DNA of 64,000 nt from Sphingomonas kyeonggiensis (GCF_030812785.1 NZ_JAUSTJ010000002.1:682001-746000); one strand, 5' to 3'. Numbered from the stretch's first letter, positions 35,035-44,470 are shown. The notes: generated by a model not told the origin, from the sequence alone. Translations and numbers: made by a program.

Positions 35035-35676
35035 ATGCGTTTGATCGGTTTCGGCAGGACTGTTCTGGCTCTCGGCATGGCGGCTGTGCTTGCCGCGTGC
35101 GGCGGTGGCGGCGGTCGTCCCGAGCTGCCCCCCGCGGCGGCGGTGGCGGGCCGCGAGACGCCCAGCGACGAATATGTCATCGGGCCGATGGACCAGCTCC
35201 AGATCTTCGTGTGGCGCAATCCCGAGCTATCGGCGAAGGTGCAGGTGCGCCCCGACGGCCGCATCACCGTGCCGCTGATCAGCGACATGCCGGCGGTGGG
35301 CAAGACCCCGGCGATGCTGGCGGACGACCTGAAATACGCGCTCAGCGAGTATATCAAGGACCCGATCGTCTCGGTGATCGTCGAGAATTTCAACGGCACC
35401 TACAGCCAGCAGATCCGCGTCGTCGGCGCGACCGAGAAGCCGGCCTCGATCCCGTACCGCGCCAACATGACCGTGCTCGACGCGATGATCGCCGTCGGCG
35501 GCCTGAGCGAGTTCGCCGCGGGCAACCGCGCGCGGCTGGTGCGCTACGACCGGCAGACCGGCAAGCAGACCGAGTACAAGGTGCGCCTGGGCGACCTGCT
35601 CAAGGACGGCGACATCCGGGCGAACGTCAAGCTCGAGCCGGGCGACGTGATCATCATTCCTACGAGCATGTTCTGA
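35035..35676 (+). CDS. XrtA-associated polysaccharide export lipoprotein (Wza/KpsD-like)
   Basis: The 213-residue protein is an outer membrane lipoprotein of the polysaccharide export family (PEP-CTERM export type). The signal ends in VLAACGGG, giving Cys20 as the lipid site. A poly-export domain follows (YVIGPMDQLQIFVWRNPELS, VRPDGRITVPLI) and then a SLBB segment (IRVVGATEKPASIPYRANMTVLDAMIAVGG). It should form the outer membrane channel for the polymer. AGGAG lies eight bases before the ATG. It is the first gene of the main XrtA operon and is ten bases from the chain-length gene. Confidence 0.94.
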   Translation: MRLIGFGRTVLALGMAAVLAACGGGGGRPELPPAAAVAGRETPSDEYVIGPMDQLQIFVWRNPELSAKVQVRPDGRITVPLISDMPAVGKTPAMLADDLKYALSEYIKDPIVSVIVENFNGTYSQQIRVVGATEKPASIPYRANMTVLDAMIAVGGLSEFAAGNRARLVRYDRQTGKQTEYKVRLGDLLKDGDIRANVKLEPGDVIIIPTSMF

Positions 35677-35686
35677 GGTAGCGCGG

Positions 35687-37201
35687 GTGGGGAACCTCTA
35701 CGAAGAGCTGCGCGGCGCACTGCACGCGGTATGGCAACGGCGCTGGATCGCGCTGGCGGTGGCCTGGTGCATCTGCCTGGCCGGCTGGCTGGTCGTGTCG
35801 CAGATGCCGAACAAATATGAATCGCGCGCGCGCATCTTCGTGCAGCTGCGCCAGATCATCCCGACCGACGGGACGACGGCGCTCAACCAGCAGAAGGATC
35901 TCGACCGGATCCGCCAGACGCTGACCAGCGCGGTCAACCTGGAGAAGGTGGTGCGCGGCACCGACCTGGCGCGCACTGTTGCGACGGACCGCGACGTGGC
36001 GGACCGGGTGGCCGGGCTGCAGGCGGCGATCAAGCTGACCGCGCAGCAGGACAACCTCTTCGAGATCACGGTCACGGCGCCGAGCGGCAAGCTGGCCAAG
36101 CAGATCGCGCAGAAGCTGATCGACATCTTCGTCGAGACCAACCTTTCCGACAATCGCGACCAGTCGAGCCAGTCGCTCGACTTCATGGACCAGCAGCTGG
36201 CCGAGCGGCAGAAGCAGTTGCAGGACGCCGATACCAAGCGGGCCGACTTCCAGGCGAAGTTCCTCGGCTCCCTGCCGGGCACCGGATCGATCGACGATCG
36301 CGTCTCCGCGGCGCGCACCCAGCTCGGCCAGATCCAGGGCGACCTGGCGGCGGCACAGTCGAGCCTCAACGTGGTCAATGCCCAGATGGCGGGCACCCCG
36401 GCCAGCGTCGCGGGTGCCGGTGGCGGCGCGGTGGCTGGCCCCGCGCGGGCGCGACTCCAGGCCATCCAGGGCCAGATCGCCGATGCGCGCGCCAAGGGCT
36501 ATACCGACAGCCATCCCGACATGATCGCGCTCAAGAACCAGCTTGCCGCGGCACAGGGCGCGGCGGCGCGCGAGCCGCTGGTGGGCGGCGGCGCGGGCAG
36601 TGCCTCCAACCCGGTCTATATCGGGCTGCAGTCGATGCGGGCGGACAAGCAGGCGACCGTCGCCGCGCTGATCCAGCGCAAGGCGCAGATCGAGGGCGAC
36701 CTCAACCTGCTCCAGGCCAAGCTGGCAGAGGCGCCGGGCGTGGCCGCCGAGCAGGGCGAGATCGAGCGCCAGTACCAGGTGCTCAAGGGCCAGTACGACA
36801 CGCTGCTCGCCCAGCGCGAGCAGATGAAGATCGCCAGCCAGGCGCAGAATGTCGCCGATGCCGACAAGTTCAACGTGGTCGATCCGCCGACCCAGCCGCG
36901 CGGGCCGACTTCGCCCAACCGGCCGCTGCTGCTCACCGCGGTGCTGATCGCCGGGCTCGGCGCGGGCGTCGCCGCGGCCTTCGCGCTGGGCAAGCTGACC
37001 ACGACCTTCGCGACTGCCGCCAAGCTGGAAAAGGCGAGCGGCATGCCGGTGATCGGATCGATCGGCGAAGTGGTGACCGCCGCGCAGACCGCGATGCGGC
37101 GCAAGACGCTGACCCTGTTCGCCGGTGGGGTGGCGGCGCTGGCCGTCGCCTATGTCGGGCTGATCGGCGTCGAGTTCCTCCAGCGGGGCATGGGAGCCTG
37201 A
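35687..37201 (+). CDS. XrtA-associated chain-length determinant protein (Wzz-like)
   Basis: The 504-residue inner membrane protein sets the length of the exported polysaccharide and links the kinase to the export channel. It has a first membrane helix at about residues 20-40 (WIALAVAWCICLAGWLVV) and a Wzz domain (YESRARIFVQLRQ). Long coiled-coil stretches lie near residues 165-235 and 320-390, with two C-terminal membrane segments near 415-435 and 465-485. The GTG start is ten bases after the previous stop, with gaggtag upstream. It is followed immediately by the kinase gene. Confidence 0.93.
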   Translation: MGNLYEELRGALHAVWQRRWIALAVAWCICLAGWLVVSQMPNKYESRARIFVQLRQIIPTDGTTALNQQKDLDRIRQTLTSAVNLEKVVRGTDLARTVATDRDVADRVAGLQAAIKLTAQQDNLFEITVTAPSGKLAKQIAQKLIDIFVETNLSDNRDQSSQSLDFMDQQLAERQKQLQDADTKRADFQAKFLGSLPGTGSIDDRVSAARTQLGQIQGDLAAAQSSLNVVNAQMAGTPASVAGAGGGAVAGPARARLQAIQGQIADARAKGYTDSHPDMIALKNQLAAAQGAAAREPLVGGGAGSASNPVYIGLQSMRADKQATVAALIQRKAQIEGDLNLLQAKLAEAPGVAAEQGEIERQYQVLKGQYDTLLAQREQMKIASQAQNVADADKFNVVDPPTQPRGPTSPNRPLLLTAVLIAGLGAGVAAAFALGKLTTTFATAAKLEKASGMPVIGSIGEVVTAAQTAMRRKTLTLFAGGVAALAVAYVGLIGVEFLQRGMGA

Positions 37202-37202
37202 G

Positions 37203-38369
37203 ATGAACGATCACACGCCCCGCCGCCTGAAGGGGTCGCTGCTCGAACGGGCGGCGCCGTCTTTCCATTATGCGCCCGCGCCGATCGAGGAAGCGCCTGC
37301 CGCGCCGGTTGCCAAGCCGGCGCCGAAGCAGCGGGTCGAGGCTCGGGTGGTGTCTCCCGCGCCTGTGGCGGCGCCGGAACCTGCGCCTGCTCCTGTGCAG
37401 CGCGCGCCGGAACCCGTTGTTGCGCCTGCGCCAGTGATTGTGCCGCAACCTGAGCCGCAGGCGGAGACTTTCCCCGGCGAAGGCCGGGGCCCAGCCTCAG
37501 CGTTCCAGACTGAAAGTCTGGGCCCCGGCCTTCGCCGGGGAAATGAAGTGGCAGAAGCCGCTGCGTTCGTCGCTCCGGCCCCCGAACCGCAGATCGCCAC
37601 GCCGCGTACCGGTGTCCGCCATGTCGCGCCGATCGACCGGGATGTGCTGGAGCGCGGCGGGATGCTGATCCCCGGGGCGGCGATCACGCCGCTGGCGGAA
37701 GAATTCCGCATGGTGAAGCGCCAGCTGCTGCTCACCGCGCGCGCCGTCGCCGCCAAGGACACCGCCAAGGCGGCGGACCGGGCGCGGATGATCCTCGTCT
37801 GCTCGGCCCAGCCGAGCGAGGGCAAGACCTTCTGCGCGATCAACCTCGCGCTCTCGATGGCGACCGAGAGGGACGTCGAGGTGCTGCTGGTCGACGCCGA
37901 CTTTCCCAAGCCCGACGTGCTGCCGCGCCTCGGCCTGCCGAACGGCCCCGGGCTGCTCGACGTGCTGGCCGGATCGGTGGCGAATGTCGAGGACTGCATC
38001 ATCGACACCGATATCCCGCAGCTCTCGGTGCTGCCGGCCGGCACGCGTTCGGTCAGTGACACCGAACTGCTGGCGAGCGACCGCGCGAGGGCAGTGATCG
38101 ACAGCCTGGCCGCGGCCAATCCGCGCCGCATCGTGATCTTCGATTCGCCGCCGGCGCTCGCCGCGTCGCCCGCCTCGGTGCTGGCGCTGCATGTGGGGCA
38201 GGTGATGCTCGTCGTACGCGCCGACCGGACCAGCGAGAGCGACCTGCGCCAGGCGGTCAACACGCTCGACGGCTGCGAGGATATCCAGCTCGTGCTCAAC
38301 TCGGTCTCGTTCCAGCCCGGCGGTCGCCGGTTCGGCAGCTATTACGAATATGGGGAGGAAGGCCGGTGA
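37203..38369 (+). CDS. XrtA-associated tyrosine autokinase, with repeat-derived insertion
   Basis: This 388-residue bacterial tyrosine kinase controls polysaccharide assembly by phosphorylating its own tyrosine tail. The kinase domain has Walker A SAQPSEGKT (Lys208), Walker A' LLVDADFPKPD and Walker B IVIFDSPP. The C-terminal tyrosine cluster is SYYEYGEEGR. The N-terminal third is a Pro/Ala-rich linker. Residues about 89-113 are encoded by a palindromic repeat (type B) that keeps the frame, giving FPGEGRGP and LGPGLRRGN. This insertion lies in the disordered linker and so may be tolerated. The gene starts one base after the chain-length stop. Confidence 0.93.
   Translation: MNDHTPRRLKGSLLERAAPSFHYAPAPIEEAPAAPVAKPAPKQRVEARVVSPAPVAAPEPAPAPVQRAPEPVVAPAPVIVPQPEPQAETFPGEGRGPASAFQTESLGPGLRRGNEVAEAAAFVAPAPEPQIATPRTGVRHVAPIDRDVLERGGMLIPGAAITPLAEEFRMVKRQLLLTARAVAAKDTAKAADRARMILVCSAQPSEGKTFCAINLALSMATERDVEVLLVDADFPKPDVLPRLGLPNGPGLLDVLAGSVANVEDCIIDTDIPQLSVLPAGTRSVSDTELLASDRARAVIDSLAAANPRRIVIFDSPPALAASPASVLALHVGQVMLVVRADRTSESDLRQAVNTLDGCEDIQLVLNSVSFQPGGRRFGSYYEYGEEGR
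37469..37543. repeat. Palindromic repeat element, type B copy 3, inside a coding sequence
   Basis: The 75-base unit has arms ttccccggcgaaggccgggg and its exact complement, with a short loop. Its length is 25 codons, so the kinase reading frame is kept. The arms are almost identical to those at 16833. It encodes part of the proline-rich linker of the tyrosine kinase. The other copies lie between genes. Confidence 0.92.
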
Positions 38370-39955
38370 AGCGGCTGATCATCTTGACCGGCATCGCGGC
38401 GGGGGCCGCGCTGCCGGCGCACGCGCAGCGGGTGCAGGTCGCGCCCTATATCGAGGCGAGCCAGGTGGTCGCGGCCGATCTGAACGGCGGCGACGTGCTG
38501 ACCTATTCGACCGTCGGCGCGGGCATCGACGTGGGCGTGCATTCGCGCCGCGTCGAGGTGCAGGTGAGCTATCGCTACGAGCACCGCTTCGATTACCAGA
38601 ACAAGCTCAACAACGATCACACGCATAGCGGCCTCGCCACGGTGAAGGCGGCGGTGGCGCCGGGCCTGTCGATCGAGGCGGGCGGCATCGCGACGCGCAC
38701 CCGCTCGGACATCCGCGGCGATGTGCAGACCAGCCAGGTAGGCAACTTCAGCAACTCGGCCCAGGTCTTCTCGGGCTATATCGGGCCGAACCTGGCGACG
38801 CATCTGGGGCCGATGTTCGTCAACGGCGCCTATCGCTTCGGCTATACCAAGGTCGAGGCGCCGGGGCAGACCGGCGTGGCGCCGGGCCAGCCGCGGCTCG
38901 ACTATTACGATGATTCCAAGGTGCATGTCGCGACCGCGAGCGTGGGCGTGAAGTCGGGCACGGCGCTGCCCGTCGGCATCACTGCCAGCGGATCCTACAC
39001 CCGCGAGGATGCGGGCCAGCTCGACCAGCGCTTCGAAGGGAAGTGGGGCCGCGGCGACGTGGTGCTGCCGGTTCTGCGCGGCCTCGCGCTCGCGGGCGGC
39101 GTCGGCTACGAGCAGATCAAGATCACCCAGCGCGACGCGCTGCTGAACGGTGCGGGCCAGCCGGTGGTCGACCGCAATGGCCGCTTCCAGACCGATCCCA
39201 ACTCGCCGCGCCGCATTGCATACGACCTGGACGGCGTGTTCTGGGACGCGGGCGTGATCTGGAAGCCGAGCCGCCGCACCTTCCTCGAGGCGCGCGTCGG
39301 CCGGCGCTATGGCTCGATGAGCTATACCGGCTCGCTCAGCTACCAGGCGGGCCCGGGCAGCGGCATCCAGATCGGCGTCTATGACACCGTCCAGACCTTC
39401 GGTCAGCAGCTCAACGGCCAGCTCTCGACGCTGCCGACCGCGCTCGCCAGCACCACCGATCCGTTCGGCAACCAGTTCTCGGGCTGCATCTATGGCACGA
39501 CGGGCGCGGCGGCCGGCGGCTGCATGAACGGCATCTTCGCCTCGGCAGCGACCTCGGCCTATCGCGCCCGCGGCGTGACCGGCGTGATGGTCGCGGGCCG
39601 GGGCGGCACCCGCTTCGGCATCGGCGGCGGCTGGGCACGGCGCGACTTCATCGCGCCGTCGGGCGGCACCGCCTTCACCACCAACGGCACCAGCGACACC
39701 AGCATCTATGCCCAGGCCTTCGCCTCGACCGATGTCGGCGCGAACGGCTCGCTCCAGGGCAGCATCCTCGGCAGCTACTACAATAGCGATCTGCCCGGGA
39801 ATGACGGCATTTACGGTTGGGGAGCGAATGCGGCCTATACCCACCGCTTCGGACGGCTGGGCGCGACTCTTTCGGGAGGCGTGTTCGGGTTCGAGCGGGA
39901 TGGCGACAGCTCGGCCAGCGCCCAGGCGCTGCTCGGCCTGCGCTACGGCTTCTAA
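38366..39955 (+). CDS. XrtA/PEP-CTERM system-associated outer membrane beta-barrel protein
   Basis: The 529-residue protein has a signal peptide (RLIILTGIAAGAALPAHAQ) and a mature part full of alternating beta strands that ends in a terminal Phe (LLGLRYGF), as in outer membrane barrels. It fits the TIGR03016-like family, which is found only with XrtA polysaccharide loci. A role in secretion or anchoring of the polymer is likely but unproven. The GTG start overlaps the kinase stop by four bases. Two cysteines lie in a long loop (SGCIYG, GGCMNG). Confidence 0.88.
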   Translation: MKRLIILTGIAAGAALPAHAQRVQVAPYIEASQVVAADLNGGDVLTYSTVGAGIDVGVHSRRVEVQVSYRYEHRFDYQNKLNNDHTHSGLATVKAAVAPGLSIEAGGIATRTRSDIRGDVQTSQVGNFSNSAQVFSGYIGPNLATHLGPMFVNGAYRFGYTKVEAPGQTGVAPGQPRLDYYDDSKVHVATASVGVKSGTALPVGITASGSYTREDAGQLDQRFEGKWGRGDVVLPVLRGLALAGGVGYEQIKITQRDALLNGAGQPVVDRNGRFQTDPNSPRRIAYDLDGVFWDAGVIWKPSRRTFLEARVGRRYGSMSYTGSLSYQAGPGSGIQIGVYDTVQTFGQQLNGQLSTLPTALASTTDPFGNQFSGCIYGTTGAAAGGCMNGIFASAATSAYRARGVTGVMVAGRGGTRFGIGGGWARRDFIAPSGGTAFTTNGTSDTSIYAQAFASTDVGANGSLQGSILGSYYNSDLPGNDGIYGWGANAAYTHRFGRLGATLSGGVFGFERDGDSSASAQALLGLRYGF

Positions 39956-39971
39956 GCGTCGGGACGAAAAC

Positions 39972-41150
39972 ATGTACGACGATCACTATGGATTGACCGG
40001 CCGGCCCTTCCAGCTGACCCCCGATCCGAAATTCTGGTTCGACACGGCGACGCACCGCAAGGCGATGGCCTATCTCGGCTATGGGCTGAGCCAGGGCGAG
40101 GGCTTTGTGGTGATCACCGGCGATCCCGGCGTGGGCAAGACCACGCTGATGGGGCATCTGCTCGGCGAGATCGACCGCGAGCGGCTGAACGTGATCAAGA
40201 TCGTCTCGACCCAGCTGCGCCCCGAGGATCTGCTGCGGCTGGTCTGCCAGGGGCTGGGGATCGACAGCTCGGGCCTGAACAAGGCCGAGATGCTCGGCGA
40301 GATCGAGCGCGGGCTGCACGCCGTGGCGCGCACCGGCCGGCGGACGCTCGTCGTGGTCGACGAGGCGCAGTCGCTGCCGATCGAGAGCCTGGAGGAGTTG
40401 CGCATGCTCTCCAACTTCCAGGCGGGCGGCTATCCGCTGCTGCAGATATTCCTGCTTGGCCAGCCCGAGTTCCGGCTGACGCTGAGCGATCCGAAGCTGG
40501 AGCAGTTGCGCCAGCGGGTGATCGCGATGCACCATCTCGATCCGATGCAGGCGGATGAAGTCGAGCCCTATCTGATCCACCGCCTGTCGTGCGTCGGCTG
40601 GCGGGGCAAGCCGCGCTTCACCAACGACGCGGTGGCGGCGATCCATCGCTGGTCGGGCGGCAGCCCGCGCCGGATCAACCAGCTTGCCAGCCGCGTGCTG
40701 CTGTTCGGTGCGGTCGAGGAGATGGAGACGTTCGGCGCGAACGAGCTGGCGGCGGTGATCGCCGACCTCAACCAGGACACGCCGGCCTCCGCCTATCGCC
40801 CGGCGCCGATCGAGACGCCGGCGGCTTTCGCGCCGCCGCCCGTCGCCGAGCCGGAGCCCTATGAGCTGACCGACGTGGCGCCGATGGGAATGGGCGCGCC
40901 GGTGCCGTCGCCGCATCCGCATCCGTCGGACCCGGTGCCGCTGCGCCCGGCCTTTGCCGCGCACCCGCCGGTGCCCGCGGCGGCGAGCGACGACACGCTC
41001 CAGCGCCGCATCTCCGACCTGGAGACGCAGCTGCGCGACCAGGACGAGGCGCTGCGCCGCGTGCTCGGCCTGTTGGTTGACTGGGTGGAGCAGGGCGAGT
41101 CGCAGGGCCGTCGCCCGGACCTGTCGGCGGTGCGCGGGAACGTGGCCTGA
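39972..41150 (+). CDS. XrtA/PEP-CTERM system-associated AAA ATPase (ExeA-like)
   Basis: The 392-residue protein is a cytoplasmic ExeA/GspA-like ATPase (TIGR03015-like). It has Walker A GDPGVGKTT (Lys56), Walker B LVVVDEAQ at about residues 128-135 and a sensor region LGQPEF. The GSPRRINQLASRVLLFG segment is typical of the family. After about residue 265 comes a proline-rich linker and then a short coiled coil (LQRRISDLETQLRDQDEALRRVL) near the end. It probably powers or regulates assembly. The ATG lies 16 bases after the barrel gene, and a repeat element follows it. Confidence 0.93.
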   Translation: MYDDHYGLTGRPFQLTPDPKFWFDTATHRKAMAYLGYGLSQGEGFVVITGDPGVGKTTLMGHLLGEIDRERLNVIKIVSTQLRPEDLLRLVCQGLGIDSSGLNKAEMLGEIERGLHAVARTGRRTLVVVDEAQSLPIESLEELRMLSNFQAGGYPLLQIFLLGQPEFRLTLSDPKLEQLRQRVIAMHHLDPMQADEVEPYLIHRLSCVGWRGKPRFTNDAVAAIHRWSGGSPRRINQLASRVLLFGAVEEMETFGANELAAVIADLNQDTPASAYRPAPIETPAAFAPPPVAEPEPYELTDVAPMGMGAPVPSPHPHPSDPVPLRPAFAAHPPVPAAASDDTLQRRISDLETQLRDQDEALRRVLGLLVDWVEQGESQGRRPDLSAVRGNVA

Positions 41151-41175
41151 TGTTTGTGGGCGCTTCTTCTCTTGT

Positions 41176-41249
41176 TCTCCTGCGAAAGCAGGAGTCCAGG
41201 GTTACGAAGGGTGCCGCTTGTGGCTCTGGGCTCCTGCTTTCGCAGGAGC
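41176..41249. repeat. Palindromic repeat element, type D, within the XrtA operon
   Basis: The left arm carries ctcctgcgaaagcaggag followed by tccag, the right arm the complement ctcctgctttcgcaggag. The stem sequence differs from types A, B and C but the layout of two inverted hairpins around a short spacer is the same. It lies between the ATPase and deacetylase genes. Confidence 0.8.
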
Positions 41250-41279
41250 GCATAAAGGCTTGCGGGGAGCGCTGATCCA

Positions 41280-42137
41280 ATGGTCGTCAACGCCCTCTCG
41301 GTCGATGTCGAGGACTGGTTCCAGGTCGGCGCCTTCGAGAACACGATTGCGCGCGACGACTGGGATTCGCTCGAGCACCGGGTAGAGGCGAACACCGACA
41401 AGGTGCTGGCGCTGTTCGAGGCGGGTGGGGTCAAGGCGACCTTCTTCACGCTGGGCTGGGTCGCGGAGCGCTATCCGGCGCTGATCCGCCGGATCGCCGA
41501 GGCGGGGCACGAGGTCGCCAGCCATGGCTGGGACCATCAGCGCGTCTTCACCATGGGCCCCGAGCAGTTCCGTGCCGACCTCGCCACCGCGAAGAAGGCG
41601 CTGGAGGATGCGAGCGGGCAGCGGGTGACCGGCTACCGCGCGCCGAGCTTCTCGATCGACCGCCGCACGCCCTGGGCGCATGAGGTGCTGGCCGAGGAGG
41701 GCTATGCCTATTCCTCCAGCGTCGCGCCGGTGAAGCACGACCATTATGGCTGGCACGATGCGCCGCGCGGGGCCTTCTGGCCGGTGCCGGGCGCCGCTCT
41801 GGTCGAGATCCCGATCACGCTGGCAAGCTTCTTCGGGCGCGAGGTGACCACCGGCGGCGGCTTCTTCCGGCTGCTGCCCGGCGAAGTGACCTATCGCGCC
41901 GTCCGTGCCGCCAATGGCGCCGCTCGTCCCGCGATCTTCTACTTTCATCCCTGGGAGATCGACCCGGGCCAGCCGCGCGTGCAGGATGCGCCGTTCAAGT
42001 CGAAGCTGCGCCATTACAGCCGGTTGGGTGCGATGGCGGGCAAGCTCGAGACGTTGATCGCGGGGCATCGATGGGGCCGGATGGACGAGATCGCGAAGGG
42101 CGAGGCGGAGCGGCTGAAGGCGGAGTGCGCCAAGTGA
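41280..42137 (+). CDS. XrtA-associated polysaccharide deacetylase
   Basis: The 285-residue protein is a NodB-type deacetylase (TIGR03006-like) that should remove acetyl groups from amino sugars of the polymer. Visible features are the catalytic acid pair in SVDVEDWFQ, the metal histidines in VASHGWDHQRV, and the conserved GYRAPSFSID. The late segment FYFHPWEID carries the last catalytic His. It has no signal peptide, so it may act at a cytoplasmic step or be membrane-associated. A repeat element separates it from the ATPase gene. Its stop overlaps the FemAB gene start. Confidence 0.93.
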   Translation: MVVNALSVDVEDWFQVGAFENTIARDDWDSLEHRVEANTDKVLALFEAGGVKATFFTLGWVAERYPALIRRIAEAGHEVASHGWDHQRVFTMGPEQFRADLATAKKALEDASGQRVTGYRAPSFSIDRRTPWAHEVLAEEGYAYSSSVAPVKHDHYGWHDAPRGAFWPVPGAALVEIPITLASFFGREVTTGGGFFRLLPGEVTYRAVRAANGAARPAIFYFHPWEIDPGQPRVQDAPFKSKLRHYSRLGAMAGKLETLIAGHRWGRMDEIAKGEAERLKAECAK

Positions 42138-43207
42138 ACGCGCCTCTGCTCGCCAAGCCCGTGCAGCTGCGCATCGCCGATCTGGGCGACGCGATCGAAC
42201 GCGCCCGTATCGGCGCGTTCGTCCACGAGCATCCCGAGGGCACGCCCTTCCACCTGCCGGCCTGGAGCGTCGCGGTGGCGCGGGGCTGCGGGCAGAAGAG
42301 CCACTACCTCGTCGCCGAGGATGCCCGGGGCGAACTGGCCGGGGTGATGCCGCTGACCGAGATCTACTCGCCGATCTTCGGCAAGGTGCTCGCCTCGGCC
42401 GGGTTCGGCGTGGGCGGGGGAATCCTGACCCATGATCCGCGCATCGTCTCGCAGATGGCCGAGCAGGCCTGGGCGCTGGCGCAGACGCTGAAATGCCCGG
42501 TGATGGAAGTGCGCGGCGGCCCGCTGCCGGGGCCGGAATGGAGCGTGGACGACACGCGCTATCTGGGCTTCGTGCGCGATCTCGCCGTGGACGACGACGC
42601 CCAGCTGCTCGCCATCCCGCGCAAGCAGCGCGCCGAGGTTCGCAAGGCGCTCGAGACCGAGCTGGAGATTTCCACCGGCTGTCACGCGGATGACGTGGCA
42701 GCGCATTATGCCGTCTATGCCGAATCGGTCCGCAACCTCGGCACCCCGGTATTTCCCCGGAGTCTGTTTTCCGAGGTTTTACGGGAATTTGGCAACTCGG
42801 CGGACGTGCTGGTCGTCCGTCACGACGGGGTGGCAGTGTCGAGCGTATTGAGCCTTTACTGGAAGGGCACGGTGTATCCCTATTGGGGCGGCGGCACCCG
42901 GGCGGCGCGCGGCCTGCGTGCCAATGACCGGATGTATTTCGAGCTGATGCGCCACGCCCGGACCAAGGGCTGCAGGCGCTTCGACTTCGGCCGCTCGAAG
43001 GTCGGCACCGGTCCGGCGGCGTACAAGAAGAACTGGGGCTTCGAGCCGAAGCCTCTGTGCTATTACGACCGGGTGGCCGAAGGCGCGAAGCCGCGCGATG
43101 CGAGCCCGGTGAACCCGAAATATTCGCTGCAGGTGCGCGTCTGGAGCAAGCTTCCCCTGTGGATCGCCAATCGCGCGGGTCCCCTGATCGCGAAGGGCCT
43201 GGGCTGA
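42134..43207 (+). CDS. XrtA/PEP-CTERM system-associated FemAB-like protein
   Basis: The 357-residue protein is a GNAT-fold FemAB-type transferase (TIGR03019-like), related to enzymes that move aminoacyl groups from tRNA to cell-wall precursors. Visible segments are FHLPAWSVAVARGCG near the start, IPRKQRAEVRKALE in the middle, and RRFDFGRSKVGTGPAAYKKNWGFEP near the end. The latter matches the FemAB tail motif. In this locus it may add an aminoacyl group to a sugar amine freed by the deacetylase; this is inference. The GTG at 42134 overlaps the previous stop as GTGA. Confidence 0.9.
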   Translation: MNAPLLAKPVQLRIADLGDAIERARIGAFVHEHPEGTPFHLPAWSVAVARGCGQKSHYLVAEDARGELAGVMPLTEIYSPIFGKVLASAGFGVGGGILTHDPRIVSQMAEQAWALAQTLKCPVMEVRGGPLPGPEWSVDDTRYLGFVRDLAVDDDAQLLAIPRKQRAEVRKALETELEISTGCHADDVAAHYAVYAESVRNLGTPVFPRSLFSEVLREFGNSADVLVVRHDGVAVSSVLSLYWKGTVYPYWGGGTRAARGLRANDRMYFELMRHARTKGCRRFDFGRSKVGTGPAAYKKNWGFEPKPLCYYDRVAEGAKPRDASPVNPKYSLQVRVWSKLPLWIANRAGPLIAKGLG

Positions 43208-44457
43208 TGGGCGACATCCTCTTCCTCGCGCACCGCGTGCCTTATCCCCCTGATCGGGGGGACAAGATCCGCGGCTTCAACGTCCTGAAATACCTGTCGA
43301 CCAAGCAGCGGGTGCATCTGATCGCGTTCGCCGACGATCCCGCCGACCTGAAGCAGAAGAGCGGGCTGACCAGGTACACCGGCAACCGATCGATCGTGTG
43401 GCGCGCCAAGTCGCAGCTGGTCGCGGGATTCCAGGCGCTGGTCCAGCACCGGCCGGTCTCGCTGACCGCGTTCGACAATGACGCGCTGCGCCAGTCGGTG
43501 GAGAATATCCTCGAGCGGCACCGGATCGACACGATCTATGTCTTCTCCAGCCAGATGGCGCAGTATCTGCCGCCGCGGCCGCGCCAGCGGGTGATCATGG
43601 ATTTCGTCGACATGGATTCGGCGAAGTTCGCGGCCTACGCCAAGAGCAGCAAGGGCCCGATGGGCTGGATGCTCGGCCGCGAGGCGCGGATGCTGCTCGC
43701 GCACGAAAAGGCGATCGCGCAACGCGCCGATGCCAACCTGTTCGTGAGCGAGGCGGAGGCGGAGCTGTTCCGCCAGCGCACCGGCGCCGACCGGGTGCAT
43801 GTGCTCGAGAACGGCATCGACACCGAGTTCTTCGATCCCGCGGCGACCTTCAAACGCGTCGACGTGATGGGATCGACGATCGTCTTCACCGGCCAGATGG
43901 ACTATCGCCCGAACATCGAGGGCGTGACCTGGTTCGTCGAGACGATCCTGCCGCATGTCCGCCTGGCGCATCCCGATGCCCGCTTCATGATCGTCGGCCG
44001 CAACCCGACCGACGCGGTGAAGGCGCTGGCCAAGCATCCGGGCGTGGCGGTGATCGGCGAGGTGCCCGACGTGCGCGGCTGGCTGGCCCAGGCCGCGGTG
44101 GTCGTCGCGCCGCTCAAGCTGGCGCGCGGCATCCAGAACAAGGTGCTGGAAGGCATGGCGATGGCGCGGCCGGTGGTCGCGTCCGAGGCTGCCGCGACGG
44201 GCATCGACCATGGCGGCACGATCCTGGTGGGCGCGACCGTGGGCGAGATCGCCGAGCATGTGACACGGCTGCTCGCCAACCGCGGCAAGGCCGCCGAGCT
44301 GGGCGAGGCGGCACGGCAGCGGGTGATCGACCGCTATAGCTGGGAAGCGCGGCTGAGCCCGCTCGACGCGGTGCTCGGCGAGCCGATGCGGCCTGCCAAG
44401 GCGGAACGCGTGGCGCGCGTCACCGACGTGCCGAAGAAGCCGCGCCGGGCGGCGTGA
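43207..44457 (+). CDS. XrtA/PEP-CTERM system glycosyltransferase (TIGR03087-like)
   Basis: The 416-residue protein is a GT4-type retaining glycosyltransferase, cytoplasmic and peripheral. The donor-binding half includes VLENGIDTEFFDP, the linker GQMDYRPNIEGVTWF and the acidic motif QNKVLEGMAMARPVVAS, in which the Glu contacts the nucleotide sugar. The N-terminus LFLAHRVPYPPDRGDKIR is typical of this XrtA-associated family. The ATG shares one base with the FemAB stop (TGATG). A type C repeat follows. Acceptor and donor sugars are unknown. Confidence 0.93.
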   Translation: MGDILFLAHRVPYPPDRGDKIRGFNVLKYLSTKQRVHLIAFADDPADLKQKSGLTRYTGNRSIVWRAKSQLVAGFQALVQHRPVSLTAFDNDALRQSVENILERHRIDTIYVFSSQMAQYLPPRPRQRVIMDFVDMDSAKFAAYAKSSKGPMGWMLGREARMLLAHEKAIAQRADANLFVSEAEAELFRQRTGADRVHVLENGIDTEFFDPAATFKRVDVMGSTIVFTGQMDYRPNIEGVTWFVETILPHVRLAHPDARFMIVGRNPTDAVKALAKHPGVAVIGEVPDVRGWLAQAAVVVAPLKLARGIQNKVLEGMAMARPVVASEAAATGIDHGGTILVGATVGEIAEHVTRLLANRGKAAELGEAARQRVIDRYSWEARLSPLDAVLGEPMRPAKAERVARVTDVPKKPRRAA

Positions 44458-44470
44458 GCAATCTACATCC

